DNA from: Sphingobium yanoikuyae
GTDB taxonomy: Bacteria > Pseudomonadota > Alphaproteobacteria > Sphingomonadales > Sphingomonadaceae
NCBI RefSeq assembly: GCF_013001025.1
Contig: NZ_CP053022.1
Location: 1-64,000, forward strand
DNA length: 64,000 bases
Direction of reading: 5' to 3'
Numbering within the stretch: position 1 is the stretch's first letter; every line of letters begins with the position of its first letter. A program made the translations under genes and the position numbers. The notes beneath the pieces are model-generated. The model made no database searches. It was not told where the DNA came from and worked only from the letters and a program-made list of their open reading frames with translations. Below are positions 35,566 to 44,002 of this stretch, one piece after another.

Positions 35566-35577
35566 GTTAGCGCTATC
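35566..35577. promoter_or_regulatory. LacI-type operator before the TonB receptor
   Basis: GTTAGCGCTATC shares the perfect TAGCGCTA core (35568-35575) with the site before the GH43 operon. It lies in the 193-bp region between receptor and lacI-type genes. Confidence 0.65.
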
Positions 35578-35636
35578 ATTGATGGCCGTGGATTATGCCT
35601 CTCCAACCCGCGCGTCAAGTCAAATAGGTGGGCATG

Positions 35637-35651
35637 ATGGTAGCGCGTGAC
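35637..35651. promoter_or_regulatory. Possible second, weaker LacI operator near the regulator start
   Basis: ATGGTAGCGCGTGAC repeats the left half of the operator (compare ATGGTAGCGCTATCT at 26301), with a decayed right half. At 31 bases before the lacI-type start it could serve autoregulation. Confidence 0.35.
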
Positions 35652-35681
35652 AGACGCAACCAGTCAGCATAGCGTTCGACC

Positions 35682-36746
35682 ATGAATAGCAATGCTTCGT
35701 TCAATAATGGCCATGAGCCAACCATTTCTGACGTCGCGGATCGCGCCGGCGTTTCGATCCGCACGGTTTCGCGCGTCCTCAACAATTCGCCGCGGGTCAG
35801 TGACGACACCCGAGGACGCATTGAACAAGCTATTGCTGCGCTGAACTTCAGGCCGAGCCTGCGCGCAAGAGCCTTGGCCAAGGGCCGCTCCTTCCTGATC
35901 GGCATCGTCCATAATGATCGCAACGCTCTGGTCCTGGACACTGTGCAACGCGGCGTCGGACGAGAAGCGACACGGCGTGGCTATGAGGTCATCTGCCATT
36001 CCACGCCGCTGGAAGAAGAAGGCGCGATCGAGGATGTGCTTGCCTTCGCCCGCAGGTCTCGCATCGATGGCCTGATCGTGCTGCCGCCCGTGTCCGGCAT
36101 CATTGGCTTGCCCCAGGCCTTGCAAGCCGAACAGGTTGCCGCCGTGGCGCTCTCAGCCGTGCCGATCGATGGCTATGGCAGCGTCATATTGTCCCGCGAA
36201 GCCGATGCGGCCGGTGCTGTCGCGGATTATCTGGTTGCCCTCGGCCACCAGCGGATCGCGATGGTCACTGGCCCCCAGACCATGATATCCGCCATCGAAC
36301 GGCGTCGTGGCTTCATCGAAGCACTCGACCGGAATGGGGTTGCCTTCCTCCATGAAATCGAGGGGGATTACAGCTTGGCCTCCGGCGTGGCAGCAGCCGA
36401 GCAGCTCCTGTCCCTATCGCCGCTACCCACGGCCATTTTCGCCGCCAATGACATCATGGCCGCAGGCATATTGAAGGTTGCGTCGGAACGCCGCATTTCA
36501 GTGCCCTGCCCGCTTTCCGTTGTCGGATTTGACGGCAGCCTGGTCGCAGAATTATTGACGCCGGCGCTGACCACCGTGGCAAGACCATTTGGCGAGATGG
36601 CCGAGATAGCGACCCATCAACTCGTCGATCTTGTCGAGGGGCAGCCATTGCCTCATGCAACGCCACCCCCGCTCCGGTTAGTGATCGCTCAGTCAACTGC
36701 TGCCGCTCCTATAGGAGACCGTCAGCAGTTCGGAATGACAAATTAA
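35682..36746 (+). CDS. LacI-family transcriptional regulator
   Basis: Repressor of 354 residues. The N-terminal HTH TISDVADRAGVSIRTVSRVL with hinge helix FRPSLRARALAKGRS (about 15-70) is followed by a sugar-binding periplasmic-like domain (FLIGIVHNDRNALVLDTVQR to the C-terminus), with the usual FAANDIMAAGIL and VPCPLSVVGFDGS motifs. It diverges from the TonB receptor and is the probable regulator of both transcription units that carry the TAGCGCTA operator. The last dozen codons coincide with a copy of the dispersed 58-bp repeat, so the C-terminus may have been extended or altered by it. Confidence 0.9.
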   Translation: MNSNASFNNGHEPTISDVADRAGVSIRTVSRVLNNSPRVSDDTRGRIEQAIAALNFRPSLRARALAKGRSFLIGIVHNDRNALVLDTVQRGVGREATRRGYEVICHSTPLEEEGAIEDVLAFARRSRIDGLIVLPPVSGIIGLPQALQAEQVAAVALSAVPIDGYGSVILSREADAAGAVADYLVALGHQRIAMVTGPQTMISAIERRRGFIEALDRNGVAFLHEIEGDYSLASGVAAAEQLLSLSPLPTAIFAANDIMAAGILKVASERRISVPCPLSVVGFDGSLVAELLTPALTTVARPFGEMAEIATHQLVDLVEGQPLPHATPPPLRLVIAQSTAAAPIGDRQQFGMTN

Positions 36747-36770
36747 AAGCAGAGCGTCCACAAAGGGTCG
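36716..36770 (+). repeat. 58-bp dispersed intergenic repeat, copy 5
   Basis: Starts AGACCGTCAGCAGTT, nearly as copy 6 does, and ends GAGCGTCCACAAAGGGTCG. It begins inside the last codons of the LacI gene. Confidence 0.65.
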
Positions 36771-36846
36771 TTGTCGTCCTTGGCAAGCATACAAGATATC
36801 GGCGCGCGGTAAGGGTACTTCCATCAAACGCCAGTGGGTGAGCACG

Positions 36847-37965
36847 TCATCGATCGGCCATTGGCATTGTCTCAAAGGGCTTGGAAGAGGCGCCCGTCCA
36901 ATGCATCAACCGCGTAACGGCGGACTGCGCGCCGCGCACACCGTCGTTCTGGACGAGATAGTATAGGCCATCTCCCAAGGGCTGTATTCCGACATCGGCC
37001 TTCTGATACCACCCCCGCACACCCGTCTTCACATCATGAATCCCATCCTGAGCGAGCGGTAGTAGCAGGCCTTTTTCTGGATTCATACCTTGAGGAGAAG
37101 CCAGGCCTTGCAAGGCCTGGCGACGTGGCCGGCTGCGGGCATCGAGCGCGAACAGCAGATAATTGGGCCAGTCGGGTTTGGCACCCTGATAGACGCCCAT
37201 GAACCAGCGTTGCTGGCTTGAATCATAGGCGAGGTTCTGGACGCCATAGCGGGTGTTGCCGGTAAGGACGAAATATTTGCCCCGAGGGGTAGTCGGGCCA
37301 GAATGGTGCAGTGCCTGTTCGTCAATCGGCTGCGCCTCTCGGCCCCAGTCCGTCGCGTCATATTGCAGGAGGACCTGATGGTCATTGTCGCTGCGGGCGA
37401 CGTCGCCATAGATACCGTAGGCGACGGTCAGGTAGAGCGGGCCGTCGCTTCGGCCGAAGGCGGGGCCAAAAGCGACGCCATCGATGCCCGAACAGCCATA
37501 GCGATGATCCGCCTTGCCGTCGCCATCGAGATCGGCGGCATAGTCGCGCGTCACTTCGGGCAGATAGACGGCGCGCAGCAGGTCCGTGCCGGCAACAGTC
37601 ATGCCGACCCGATCGATCCGTGCCCCGTCGATCATCGCGATATAGAAGGCGTCCTGCTTGCCATATTCCAGCGAGCCATAGACCCGTCCGTCGACCGGGT
37701 TGAAATCTAGGTCGCCCAGATGCCCCGACCAGCCGGTCAAAGTGCCGACCAGCCGCCCTTCAAAGTCATATTTGGCGAGCATGTCGGTGAAGGAATAATA
37801 GATGAAGCCGCCCTTGCGATCGACCGCGATGCCCTGGACATGACCCGAGGCGAAAGGGCCCGCGACCTGCTCGCGCGGCAGGTCGGCAGGCGGAAACGGC
37901 GTAGCCGAATGAGCAGACTGGGCAAGGCCAAGCAGAAGTAGCGCAACGATCGCGGACCGCATCAT
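36847..37965 (-). CDS. Secreted propeller-like protein of unknown function
   Basis: Exported protein of 372 residues. The signal peptide is MMRSAIVALLLLGLAQSAHS. The mature part shows repeated beta-strand units with Gly/Asp-rich turns (GHVQGIAVDRKGGFIYYSFT, LGDLDFNPVDGRVYGSLEYG, DLDGDGKADHRYGCSGIDGV, VQNLAYDSSQQRWFMGVYQG), which suggests a six-bladed propeller; DLDGDGKAD looks like a calcium-binding loop. I do not recognise the family. The start is supported by AGGAG before the paired ATG and lies 10 bp after the phoD stop. Last gene of the sigma/anti-sigma-controlled receptor locus; a role in hydrolysing or binding organophosphates is possible by context only. Confidence 0.75.
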   Translation of the reverse strand: MMRSAIVALLLLGLAQSAHSATPFPPADLPREQVAGPFASGHVQGIAVDRKGGFIYYSFTDMLAKYDFEGRLVGTLTGWSGHLGDLDFNPVDGRVYGSLEYGKQDAFYIAMIDGARIDRVGMTVAGTDLLRAVYLPEVTRDYAADLDGDGKADHRYGCSGIDGVAFGPAFGRSDGPLYLTVAYGIYGDVARSDNDHQVLLQYDATDWGREAQPIDEQALHHSGPTTPRGKYFVLTGNTRYGVQNLAYDSSQQRWFMGVYQGAKPDWPNYLLFALDARSRPRRQALQGLASPQGMNPEKGLLLPLAQDGIHDVKTGVRGWYQKADVGIQPLGDGLYYLVQNDGVRGAQSAVTRLMHWTGASSKPFETMPMADR

Positions 37966-37975
37966 AATCTCCTGA

Positions 37976-39607
37976 TCAGGCGCTGAAGACACGGCGGCCG
38001 CGCTCGACCGACATGCGATGGGTGCTGGCGATCCGCGTGCTGCGCGCCTTGATCGTATCGAGGAACAGCCATTCGCCGGTCACCCGATCACGGCTGATGT
38101 CTATCATCATATAGCCACGCTGGTGCGTGTTCGCCCATTTGAGTTCGCGATTGGCGGCGACGAAGCCGCGCGCCACCGCCGTCGGATCGCCGCGCAGGTC
38201 ACCCTCCATGCCACCCGACGTGACCGCCTGTCCGGCAAATTCGACACCGGCGGGCTGGCCATCCTCGACCAGGCCGTAGGCCCAGGCATTGTGGCTGTCG
38301 CCCGCCAGCATGATGAGGTCGGAGTCGGCCGCCTGTGCCGACCGGAGCAGGCGCGAGCGGGCAGCGGGATAGCCGTCCCACCGGTCCATCCACATCGGCA
38401 GGCCATTTTGCGCCATGCGCACGCTGTTGCGATAGCGTTGGACCAGCTTGGCGTTAGCGTCGGGACGGAGCCAGTCGGTGACATTGGCCGGCATCACCGT
38501 ACGGCCGATGATCGTACCCATGCCGACCATCTGCCAGGCGGTGGTGCGGGCGTTCGCCCGGAACGCATGGGCCAGCCAGCTTTCCTGGGTGCTGCCCAAC
38601 ATGGTGGCCGATGGGTCCTGCCACACGCCATCATGGAAGGCCTTTAGCGCGGCGTCCGCATCGGGCGCGCTGGCGGCGGCCGTGATGTCGGCCGGGCGCG
38701 TACGGGCGAGCAGGCGGGATTCTGTGCGATACAGCGTCGCCAGCGTCCCGATATCATAGGCCTTCCACGGCTCGTCCGACACCGGCATCCATTCGCGATA
38801 GACCTGCATTGCGGCGGCGCGGCGGGTGTTCCAGTCGCCTTCCTTGTCGGCCTGATGGTTCTGGGCGCCACCTTCCCAGCTGTCATTGGCCGATTCATGA
38901 TCGTCCCACAGTGCAACCATCGGCGCCATCTGGTGCAGCCGTTGCAGGTCGGGGTCAGCCCGATAGGTTGCGTAGCGCAGGCGATAGTCGGCAATCGCCA
39001 GAATTTCCGTGTCGGGCATCAGCGTGCGCCCCACGATGCCCTGACCGGGCCGTACCGAAGCATTGCCATATTCGTAGATATAGTCGCCGACATGCAGCCA
39101 CAGGTCGAGATCGTCGCGCGCTGCGGCATGGGCATAGGCGTTGAACCAGCCATAGGGCAGGTTGGAACAGGAAAAGACGCCCAGGCCAAAGCGCGGCACG
39201 TCGCCCTGCGGCAGCGTCCGGGTGCGGCCGACCGGCGACTTGCTGCCGTCCGGCGCGACGAAGCGATACCAGTAGCTCGTGCCTGGCTGAAGCCCGTCCA
39301 CTGTCACTTTCGCTGTCCAGTCACGATAGCCCCCGGTGCGCACCGTGCCGCCGCCGACGATCCGCACGAAATCGGGATCGATCGCGACTTCAACGTCGAG
39401 GCGCGCGCTCTCAACCTCGCTCGCAGGGACATAGCGGGTCCATAGCAGCATCGAATCCGCCCCCGGCTCGCCGCTGGCGACCGCATGGGTGAAGCCGCGC
39501 GCGCCGATCAGGTCGGCGGCCAGCGCCCGGCCAGCAGGTAGCGCCAGGGCGCCAATGCCCCAGACTCCGCCCAGGATCATGCAGCGGCGGTCGATTTGCA
39601 TTACCAT
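37976..39607 (-). CDS. phoD: Alkaline phosphatase D (PhoD family)
   Basis: Secreted metallophosphatase/phosphodiesterase of 543 residues with a Tat-like signal (QIDRRCMILGGVWGIGALAL). The PhoD N-terminal domain (FTHAVASGEPGADSMLLWTR) precedes the metallophosphatase core with GVFSCSNLPYGWFNAYAHAA, LHVGDYIYEYG, and WDDHESANDSWEG, and the later metal ligands in LAGDSHNAWAYGL. PhoD enzymes use Ca2+ and Fe3+ and release phosphate from mono- and diesters. It lies downstream of a TonB receptor, separated by a perfect 13-bp hairpin, and upstream of a secreted propeller. Control by the ECF sigma factor upstream is likely; no Pho box was identified. Confidence 0.93.
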   Translation of the reverse strand: MVMQIDRRCMILGGVWGIGALALPAGRALAADLIGARGFTHAVASGEPGADSMLLWTRYVPASEVESARLDVEVAIDPDFVRIVGGGTVRTGGYRDWTAKVTVDGLQPGTSYWYRFVAPDGSKSPVGRTRTLPQGDVPRFGLGVFSCSNLPYGWFNAYAHAAARDDLDLWLHVGDYIYEYGNASVRPGQGIVGRTLMPDTEILAIADYRLRYATYRADPDLQRLHQMAPMVALWDDHESANDSWEGGAQNHQADKEGDWNTRRAAAMQVYREWMPVSDEPWKAYDIGTLATLYRTESRLLARTRPADITAAASAPDADAALKAFHDGVWQDPSATMLGSTQESWLAHAFRANARTTAWQMVGMGTIIGRTVMPANVTDWLRPDANAKLVQRYRNSVRMAQNGLPMWMDRWDGYPAARSRLLRSAQAADSDLIMLAGDSHNAWAYGLVEDGQPAGVEFAGQAVTSGGMEGDLRGDPTAVARGFVAANRELKWANTHQRGYMMIDISRDRVTGEWLFLDTIKARSTRIASTHRMSVERGRRVFSA

Positions 39608-39636
39608 GATGATGCCTTTTCGATGAGATCAGAAAG

Positions 39637-39665
39637 GGACGGAGCGGCCCAAGGCCGCTCCGTCC
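39637..39665 (-). terminator. Perfect intercistronic hairpin between TonB receptor and phoD
   Basis: GGACGGAGCGGCC (39637-39649) and GGCCGCTCCGTCC (39653-39665) form a perfect 13-bp stem with a 3-base loop, starting 12 bases after the receptor stop. On the transcript it is followed by CUUUCU only, so read-through into phoD is expected. Confidence 0.7.
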
Positions 39666-39677
39666 AGTGGGGGAGGA

Positions 39678-42600
39678 TCAGAAGCTGCCCTTGATGCCGA
39701 TGTTCCACATCGAGCCGTAAATGCTGTACTGGCGCACCCGGCTTTCGACGTTGGAATAGATGACGTCCGGCGCATTGAAGATATTGCGGCCGGCGACGTT
39801 CAGCTCGAAATTGGGGCTCAGCTTGTAGCTGAAGCTCACATTCCATAGCTGGCGATCGGTATGATAAAGGACGCCATTGTTGGCGGTGGTCGGCGTGGCG
39901 CTCAATGCACTCACCCGATATCGCGACTGCCAGTTACCCGTCAGCTGGAAGTCGAACGGCCCATAGCTGTAGCGCAGGCCCCAGTTGGCCGATTTTTCCG
40001 GCGTGTTCACACGCTCCGCATCGGGGAAGAGACGGGTGAAGGAACCGCGCAGGCCCAGCCCCTTGAGGATGCCCGGCAGGAAGGTCAGCTGCTGGTCATA
40101 TTCGAAGATCAGCCCCTCATTGGTGCTGGTCCCCGGAAGATTCTGCGCGCTTCGGAATGTGTAGCCGGCATATTCATCAGGATCGAAGCCGACGGCGGCG
40201 GGATCGACCTCGATCCCGGTGACCTGCATGTCCTTCATGTCGAGGCGATAATAGGACAGACCGATGATGCCTGACGGCTCCAGATAATATTGAAGGCTGG
40301 CGAAATATTTGGTCGAATGTTCGGGCTTTAGCAGGGGATTGGGTACATTGACGATCTGTGTATCGTCATTGACCGACACCACGCCGCCCAGATTGCCATA
40401 GTCGGGCCGCAGGATCGACTGGCTGAAGGCGATCTGGCCGACCAGACGGCGGCTGAAATCATATTTCATGCCCCCGCTCAGGAACCAGTCGTCATATTCG
40501 CCATGGCGGGTTGAATAGGTACCGCCATTATATTGGTAGAGCAGCCCCTCGATCGTGTTGGTCTTGTAGCCTGCCGCCTCGACCTCGCTGGTCGGACGGA
40601 TATTGGCGACCAGCGCGCCAGTCCTGGTCTTCTCGTAGCGCAGGCCGAGGTCAAAGGTCGCCTTGCCAATGCGCGCCTCCGCCTCGACATAGGCGGCGTA
40701 GATATCTTCCTTGACCCGCTTGTTGTTGTCGAGGTCGCGCTTCAGATTGCCGACCGTATCGGCAACGAAATATTCCGGATGCGCCTTGTAGATGTCGTAC
40801 ATCGCGTAATTATTGTCGGCGCGCCAATTCTGGTCGTTGAGGTTACCAGCGTTGAAGCCGATGATCTCGAACTGGTAGCGATTGGTCCAGGGAATGACCG
40901 CGGCTGGGTCCTTTTGGCTCAGATCGCCGTTCGGGCCGACATATTGGAACTGGTCATAAGACCCCTCATTGGTGCGCCAGTCATTCACCCGCGCGCCGGC
41001 CCCCGCCATCAGCGTCAGCGGCACGTCGCCCACGAACAGCTTGCGCTTGATGTCCAGATTGCCGCCATACATTTCATTGCGGGCGTCCGATTCAGCCGTG
41101 CGAATATTGTTGCCGATGTCATCGTCACGGTTGAAGCTGGTCGGATCGCTCCATGACCGACCGGCTGTCTGCTGTAGCGTCCAGGCGTTCGAGCTTTCCG
41201 ACTCCCGGTCGAGCGTGAAGCCGATACGCGTCAGCCAGCTGTCGGTGCGCTGGAAGAAGCCTTTGGAATTGTCGCGGAAATTGAATTCCGAACTGGAATA
41301 GCTGCCGCGCAACGCGACTTCCCAATCGTCATTCTTATATTCGAGCTTGGGCGCCAGCAGCATTGCCGGGGTGCCTGCATAGCGATGCGAATATTGGGTG
41401 TGTAGCCGGGTGTTAGTGCCGTTGGGATTGACGACGATATGGGTACCGGTCGAATCCGGCGTGGCATAGGATTTGGTCGTCGTGCCGAAAATCAAATAGG
41501 TATATTGGTTGAAATATTCGACCTCGTAGAAAGAATAGCTGCCACGCAGCGACAGCGCGAGTTCATCGGAGAATTTATAATCGACCGATAGGTTGGCGGC
41601 GGTACGGCTGGTTTTCTTCGGGCCAGGACGCCACATGACCTGATAGGGGATGACCCGGCCGTCGGCGAGATAGGACCAGTCGGTCTGGACGCGATCCTGC
41701 TGGACATAATTGGCATTGTAGCTGGCGCTCAGCGCGACGCCGAGCCTCCCATCCAGAAACACGTCGCCATAGTTGAAGCTGACCGACGGATAGATGCGGG
41801 CATGTTTGTCATTATCGGGCAGATAGATTTCGCCGATCCCGGCGTCCGAGGTGCCGACCCCGCCAACCTGGAAGCGCAGTTGGCGCTTCTTCAGCTGAAA
41901 CGCATATTTGCTGCGCAGGTTGATCGCGCCGCCAGGCGCGTCGGCATCCATGCGGGCGGTCAGCGTGTTGTTCAGCTCGATCGACTCAATGCCGGTGATC
42001 GACATCTGCTCGAAACTGTTCTGCCGGCCATTATTGTTGTTGGACGTCGCCGTCGCCATGCGGGCGCCGTCGGTGGTGAAGGTCGAATATTTGGGGTCGA
42101 GACCACCAATGCGGACCGCCGTGGCATCGACCTCGGTATAGTCGAGCGAGATGCCGGGCATCTGCTTCATGAATTCGCCGACATCGCCCATGGTCAGCAG
42201 GCCGTAATTGTCGGCGGCCACCACGGTCTTGGCATTGGTGGCAGCGCGGCGTTCCATGATCGCGGCCGCCTGCCCCTCGCGCCGGGCGGTGACGGTGATG
42301 GCCGAGCCGTCGTCGGTGGAAGAGCCCGCAAAGGTCGGTGCACGCAACGCCACGTCCAGCGTCGCGACTTCACGCGGGCTGACAGTGGCGATCAGTCTTT
42401 CGGTCTGGAGGCCGGTATATTTGACGACGATCGTCGCTTCACCGGGCGGAATGTTGGACAAACGAAATTCGCCATTATCCTCGGAATAGACGGTGATCGG
42501 CGTGCCTTCGACGCGAATTTCCGCGTTGCGCAGATATTCGCCGGTGACCGTGTTGAACACGCGGCCGCGCACCATGCCATTGCCGACGCTGGCTTCCGGG

Positions 42601-42905
42601 CGCGCCGAGCGCAGGGTGATGACATTGCCGTCGTCCGATCCAACCCGCAGCGGCGTGCCTGCGATCAGGCGGCGCAACGCTTCGCGCACGTCCATCCGCC
42701 CCTTGATTGCGGGCGTGTTGATGCCGGCCAGATCACGGGCCGGGGCTACGATCTGCACTTGTGCCTGTCGGGCCAGTTCGGGGATGGCACGGACGGCGGG
42801 CTGGGCGGGTATGTCGAAGAGGCGTTCCTGCGCATGGGCCGGCACGGCCACGGCAAGCGCAACGACAGAAGCCCCACAAGTGAGGAGAGAATGACGCGAA
42901 TACAT
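39678..42905 (-). CDS. TonB-dependent receptor with STN and carboxypeptidase-regulatory-like domains
   Basis: Outer-membrane transporter of 1075 residues. A signal peptide (about 1-25, ending PAHAQ) precedes an STN domain (about 30-100, LFDIPAQPAVRAIPELARQA) for contact with FecR. A carboxypeptidase-D-type beta-sandwich follows (about 110-190, GMVRGRVFNTVTGEYLRNAE, NIPPGEATIVVKYTG), then the plug (MPGISLDYTEVDATAVRIGG) and a barrel ending in WNIGIKGSF with terminal Phe. This STN + CPD + TonB layout is known from signalling receptors of Sphingomonadales and Xanthomonadales. It lies between a FecI/FecR-like pair and phoD, so an organophosphate or its organic moiety is a reasonable substrate guess. 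Confidence 0.9.
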   Translation of the reverse strand: MYSRHSLLTCGASVVALAVAVPAHAQERLFDIPAQPAVRAIPELARQAQVQIVAPARDLAGINTPAIKGRMDVREALRRLIAGTPLRVGSDDGNVITLRSARPEASVGNGMVRGRVFNTVTGEYLRNAEIRVEGTPITVYSEDNGEFRLSNIPPGEATIVVKYTGLQTERLIATVSPREVATLDVALRAPTFAGSSTDDGSAITVTARREGQAAAIMERRAATNAKTVVAADNYGLLTMGDVGEFMKQMPGISLDYTEVDATAVRIGGLDPKYSTFTTDGARMATATSNNNNGRQNSFEQMSITGIESIELNNTLTARMDADAPGGAINLRSKYAFQLKKRQLRFQVGGVGTSDAGIGEIYLPDNDKHARIYPSVSFNYGDVFLDGRLGVALSASYNANYVQQDRVQTDWSYLADGRVIPYQVMWRPGPKKTSRTAANLSVDYKFSDELALSLRGSYSFYEVEYFNQYTYLIFGTTTKSYATPDSTGTHIVVNPNGTNTRLHTQYSHRYAGTPAMLLAPKLEYKNDDWEVALRGSYSSSEFNFRDNSKGFFQRTDSWLTRIGFTLDRESESSNAWTLQQTAGRSWSDPTSFNRDDDIGNNIRTAESDARNEMYGGNLDIKRKLFVGDVPLTLMAGAGARVNDWRTNEGSYDQFQYVGPNGDLSQKDPAAVIPWTNRYQFEIIGFNAGNLNDQNWRADNNYAMYDIYKAHPEYFVADTVGNLKRDLDNNKRVKEDIYAAYVEAEARIGKATFDLGLRYEKTRTGALVANIRPTSEVEAAGYKTNTIEGLLYQYNGGTYSTRHGEYDDWFLSGGMKYDFSRRLVGQIAFSQSILRPDYGNLGGVVSVNDDTQIVNVPNPLLKPEHSTKYFASLQYYLEPSGIIGLSYYRLDMKDMQVTGIEVDPAAVGFDPDEYAGYTFRSAQNLPGTSTNEGLIFEYDQQLTFLPGILKGLGLRGSFTRLFPDAERVNTPEKSANWGLRYSYGPFDFQLTGNWQSRYRVSALSATPTTANNGVLYHTDRQLWNVSFSYKLSPNFELNVAGRNIFNAPDVIYSNVESRVRQYSIYGSMWNIGIKGSF

Positions 42906-42988
42906 TAGCTGGTAGCCCCCTGCTGGCCGCGCGCTGCACGGCGTTCGACCCTAAGAGGTGGGAGGCCGGCGGTTCCGCTAATGCGGGG

Positions 42989-44002
42989 TCAATTTTTTTT
43001 CGACTGCGCTGTGCGGCTCAGGATGAGGTCATGGTCCTGCCGGACCAGGCGAGCATCGAAGATGGTCGAAATGGCGCGACTGAAGCCAGCGGGATCATTG
43101 GCTGTAAACAGACCCGTTACAGGTTCGCGCGCCAGTGCCGCGTCCGGTATAAGGATGCGGGTTTCGCTGTAACGGGCAAAGGCATTGGCCGCCTGCTGCA
43201 AGGTCTCGCCCTCGAAGGCCAGTTTCCCGTCGCGCCAGGCCAGCTCCCGGTTGATGCGCTCGGGCGAGATCGGTTCGGGCCGTTCCGCGACGAACAGGCT
43301 GGTTGCCGCATTGGCCATGACCATGTGGGTATTGCCAGCCAGGGCAACGACCTGACCGCTCATGGGATTGACCGCAGGCAGTTCGACCAGTCCCTGATGC
43401 ACCAATATGTCGACAGGCGCCTTGGCCAGCTTGCGGACGCGAAAGCCGGCCTGCGCTGTGCGCAATCGGCGACCGCCGACCTCGACAATGAATGGGCGCC
43501 GCTCGTCGCGTGCGACCGAGAAATAGACTTCGCCATCTAGCAGCGAGACCAGACGTTCCTTTTCACCATAGAGGATCCGGATGCGGCTGTCGGTATTCAG
43601 CAGGGCGGTCGACCCGTCCTCCAGCGGCACCAGTCGCATCTCGCCGCGGCCGGTGCGGATTTCCGCGCCCGATGCTGGCATGCCGACGGTCAATGCGGCC
43701 ATGCCCGCCATGGCGGCCAGCGCACCACCGCCGATGCCGAGCAAATGTCGTCGCGACAGGCCGCGCTGTTTTTTCGGCTCGAACACACGAGGGTCGAAAT
43801 CTGGGCCCAGCGCCTGCGCGGACTCACTCATCAACGACAATGCCTGGGCACGCAGCAGGGCACCCTTATGGCGCGGATCGGCGGCCAGCCATTGCTTGAG
43901 TTCGGCATCCTGCGCCGCAGACAGCGCGCCACGATCCAGCCGCGCCGCCCAATCGGACGCGGTTTGGTCAATGCTGCGACTGTCTTCTTGTCCGGCCATC
44001 AA
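42989..44002 (-). CDS. FecR-family anti-sigma/sigma-regulator
   Basis: Inner-membrane signalling partner of 337 residues. It has the N-terminal DUF4880-like sigma-binding region (ASDWAARLDRGALSAAQDAE), one membrane span (HLLGIGGGALAAMAGMAALTV, about 85-105), a FecR domain (GRGEMRLVPLEDGSTALLNT to HQGLVELPA) and the C-terminal region that meets STN domains (VTGLFTANDPAGFSRAIS). Its start overlaps the end of the sigma gene by 35 bp. It lies between the sigma and receptor genes on one strand, so here the whole trio is collinear, unlike the divergent arrangement at 6.6-11.2 kb. Confidence 0.9.
   Translation of the reverse strand: MMAGQEDSRSIDQTASDWAARLDRGALSAAQDAELKQWLAADPRHKGALLRAQALSLMSESAQALGPDFDPRVFEPKKQRGLSRRHLLGIGGGALAAMAGMAALTVGMPASGAEIRTGRGEMRLVPLEDGSTALLNTDSRIRILYGEKERLVSLLDGEVYFSVARDERRPFIVEVGGRRLRTAQAGFRVRKLAKAPVDILVHQGLVELPAVNPMSGQVVALAGNTHMVMANAATSLFVAERPEPISPERINRELAWRDGKLAFEGETLQQAANAFARYSETRILIPDAALAREPVTGLFTANDPAGFSRAISTIFDARLVRQDHDLILSRTAQSKKN

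Noticed and set aside
42906-42988. GGAAC motif before the receptor at 42905, and a similar GGAAC before the receptor at 9421, as ECF promoter -35 elements
   Set aside because: The distance to a GTC-type -10 differs between the two sites (22 against 19 bases), so no shared promoter could be defined by eye.
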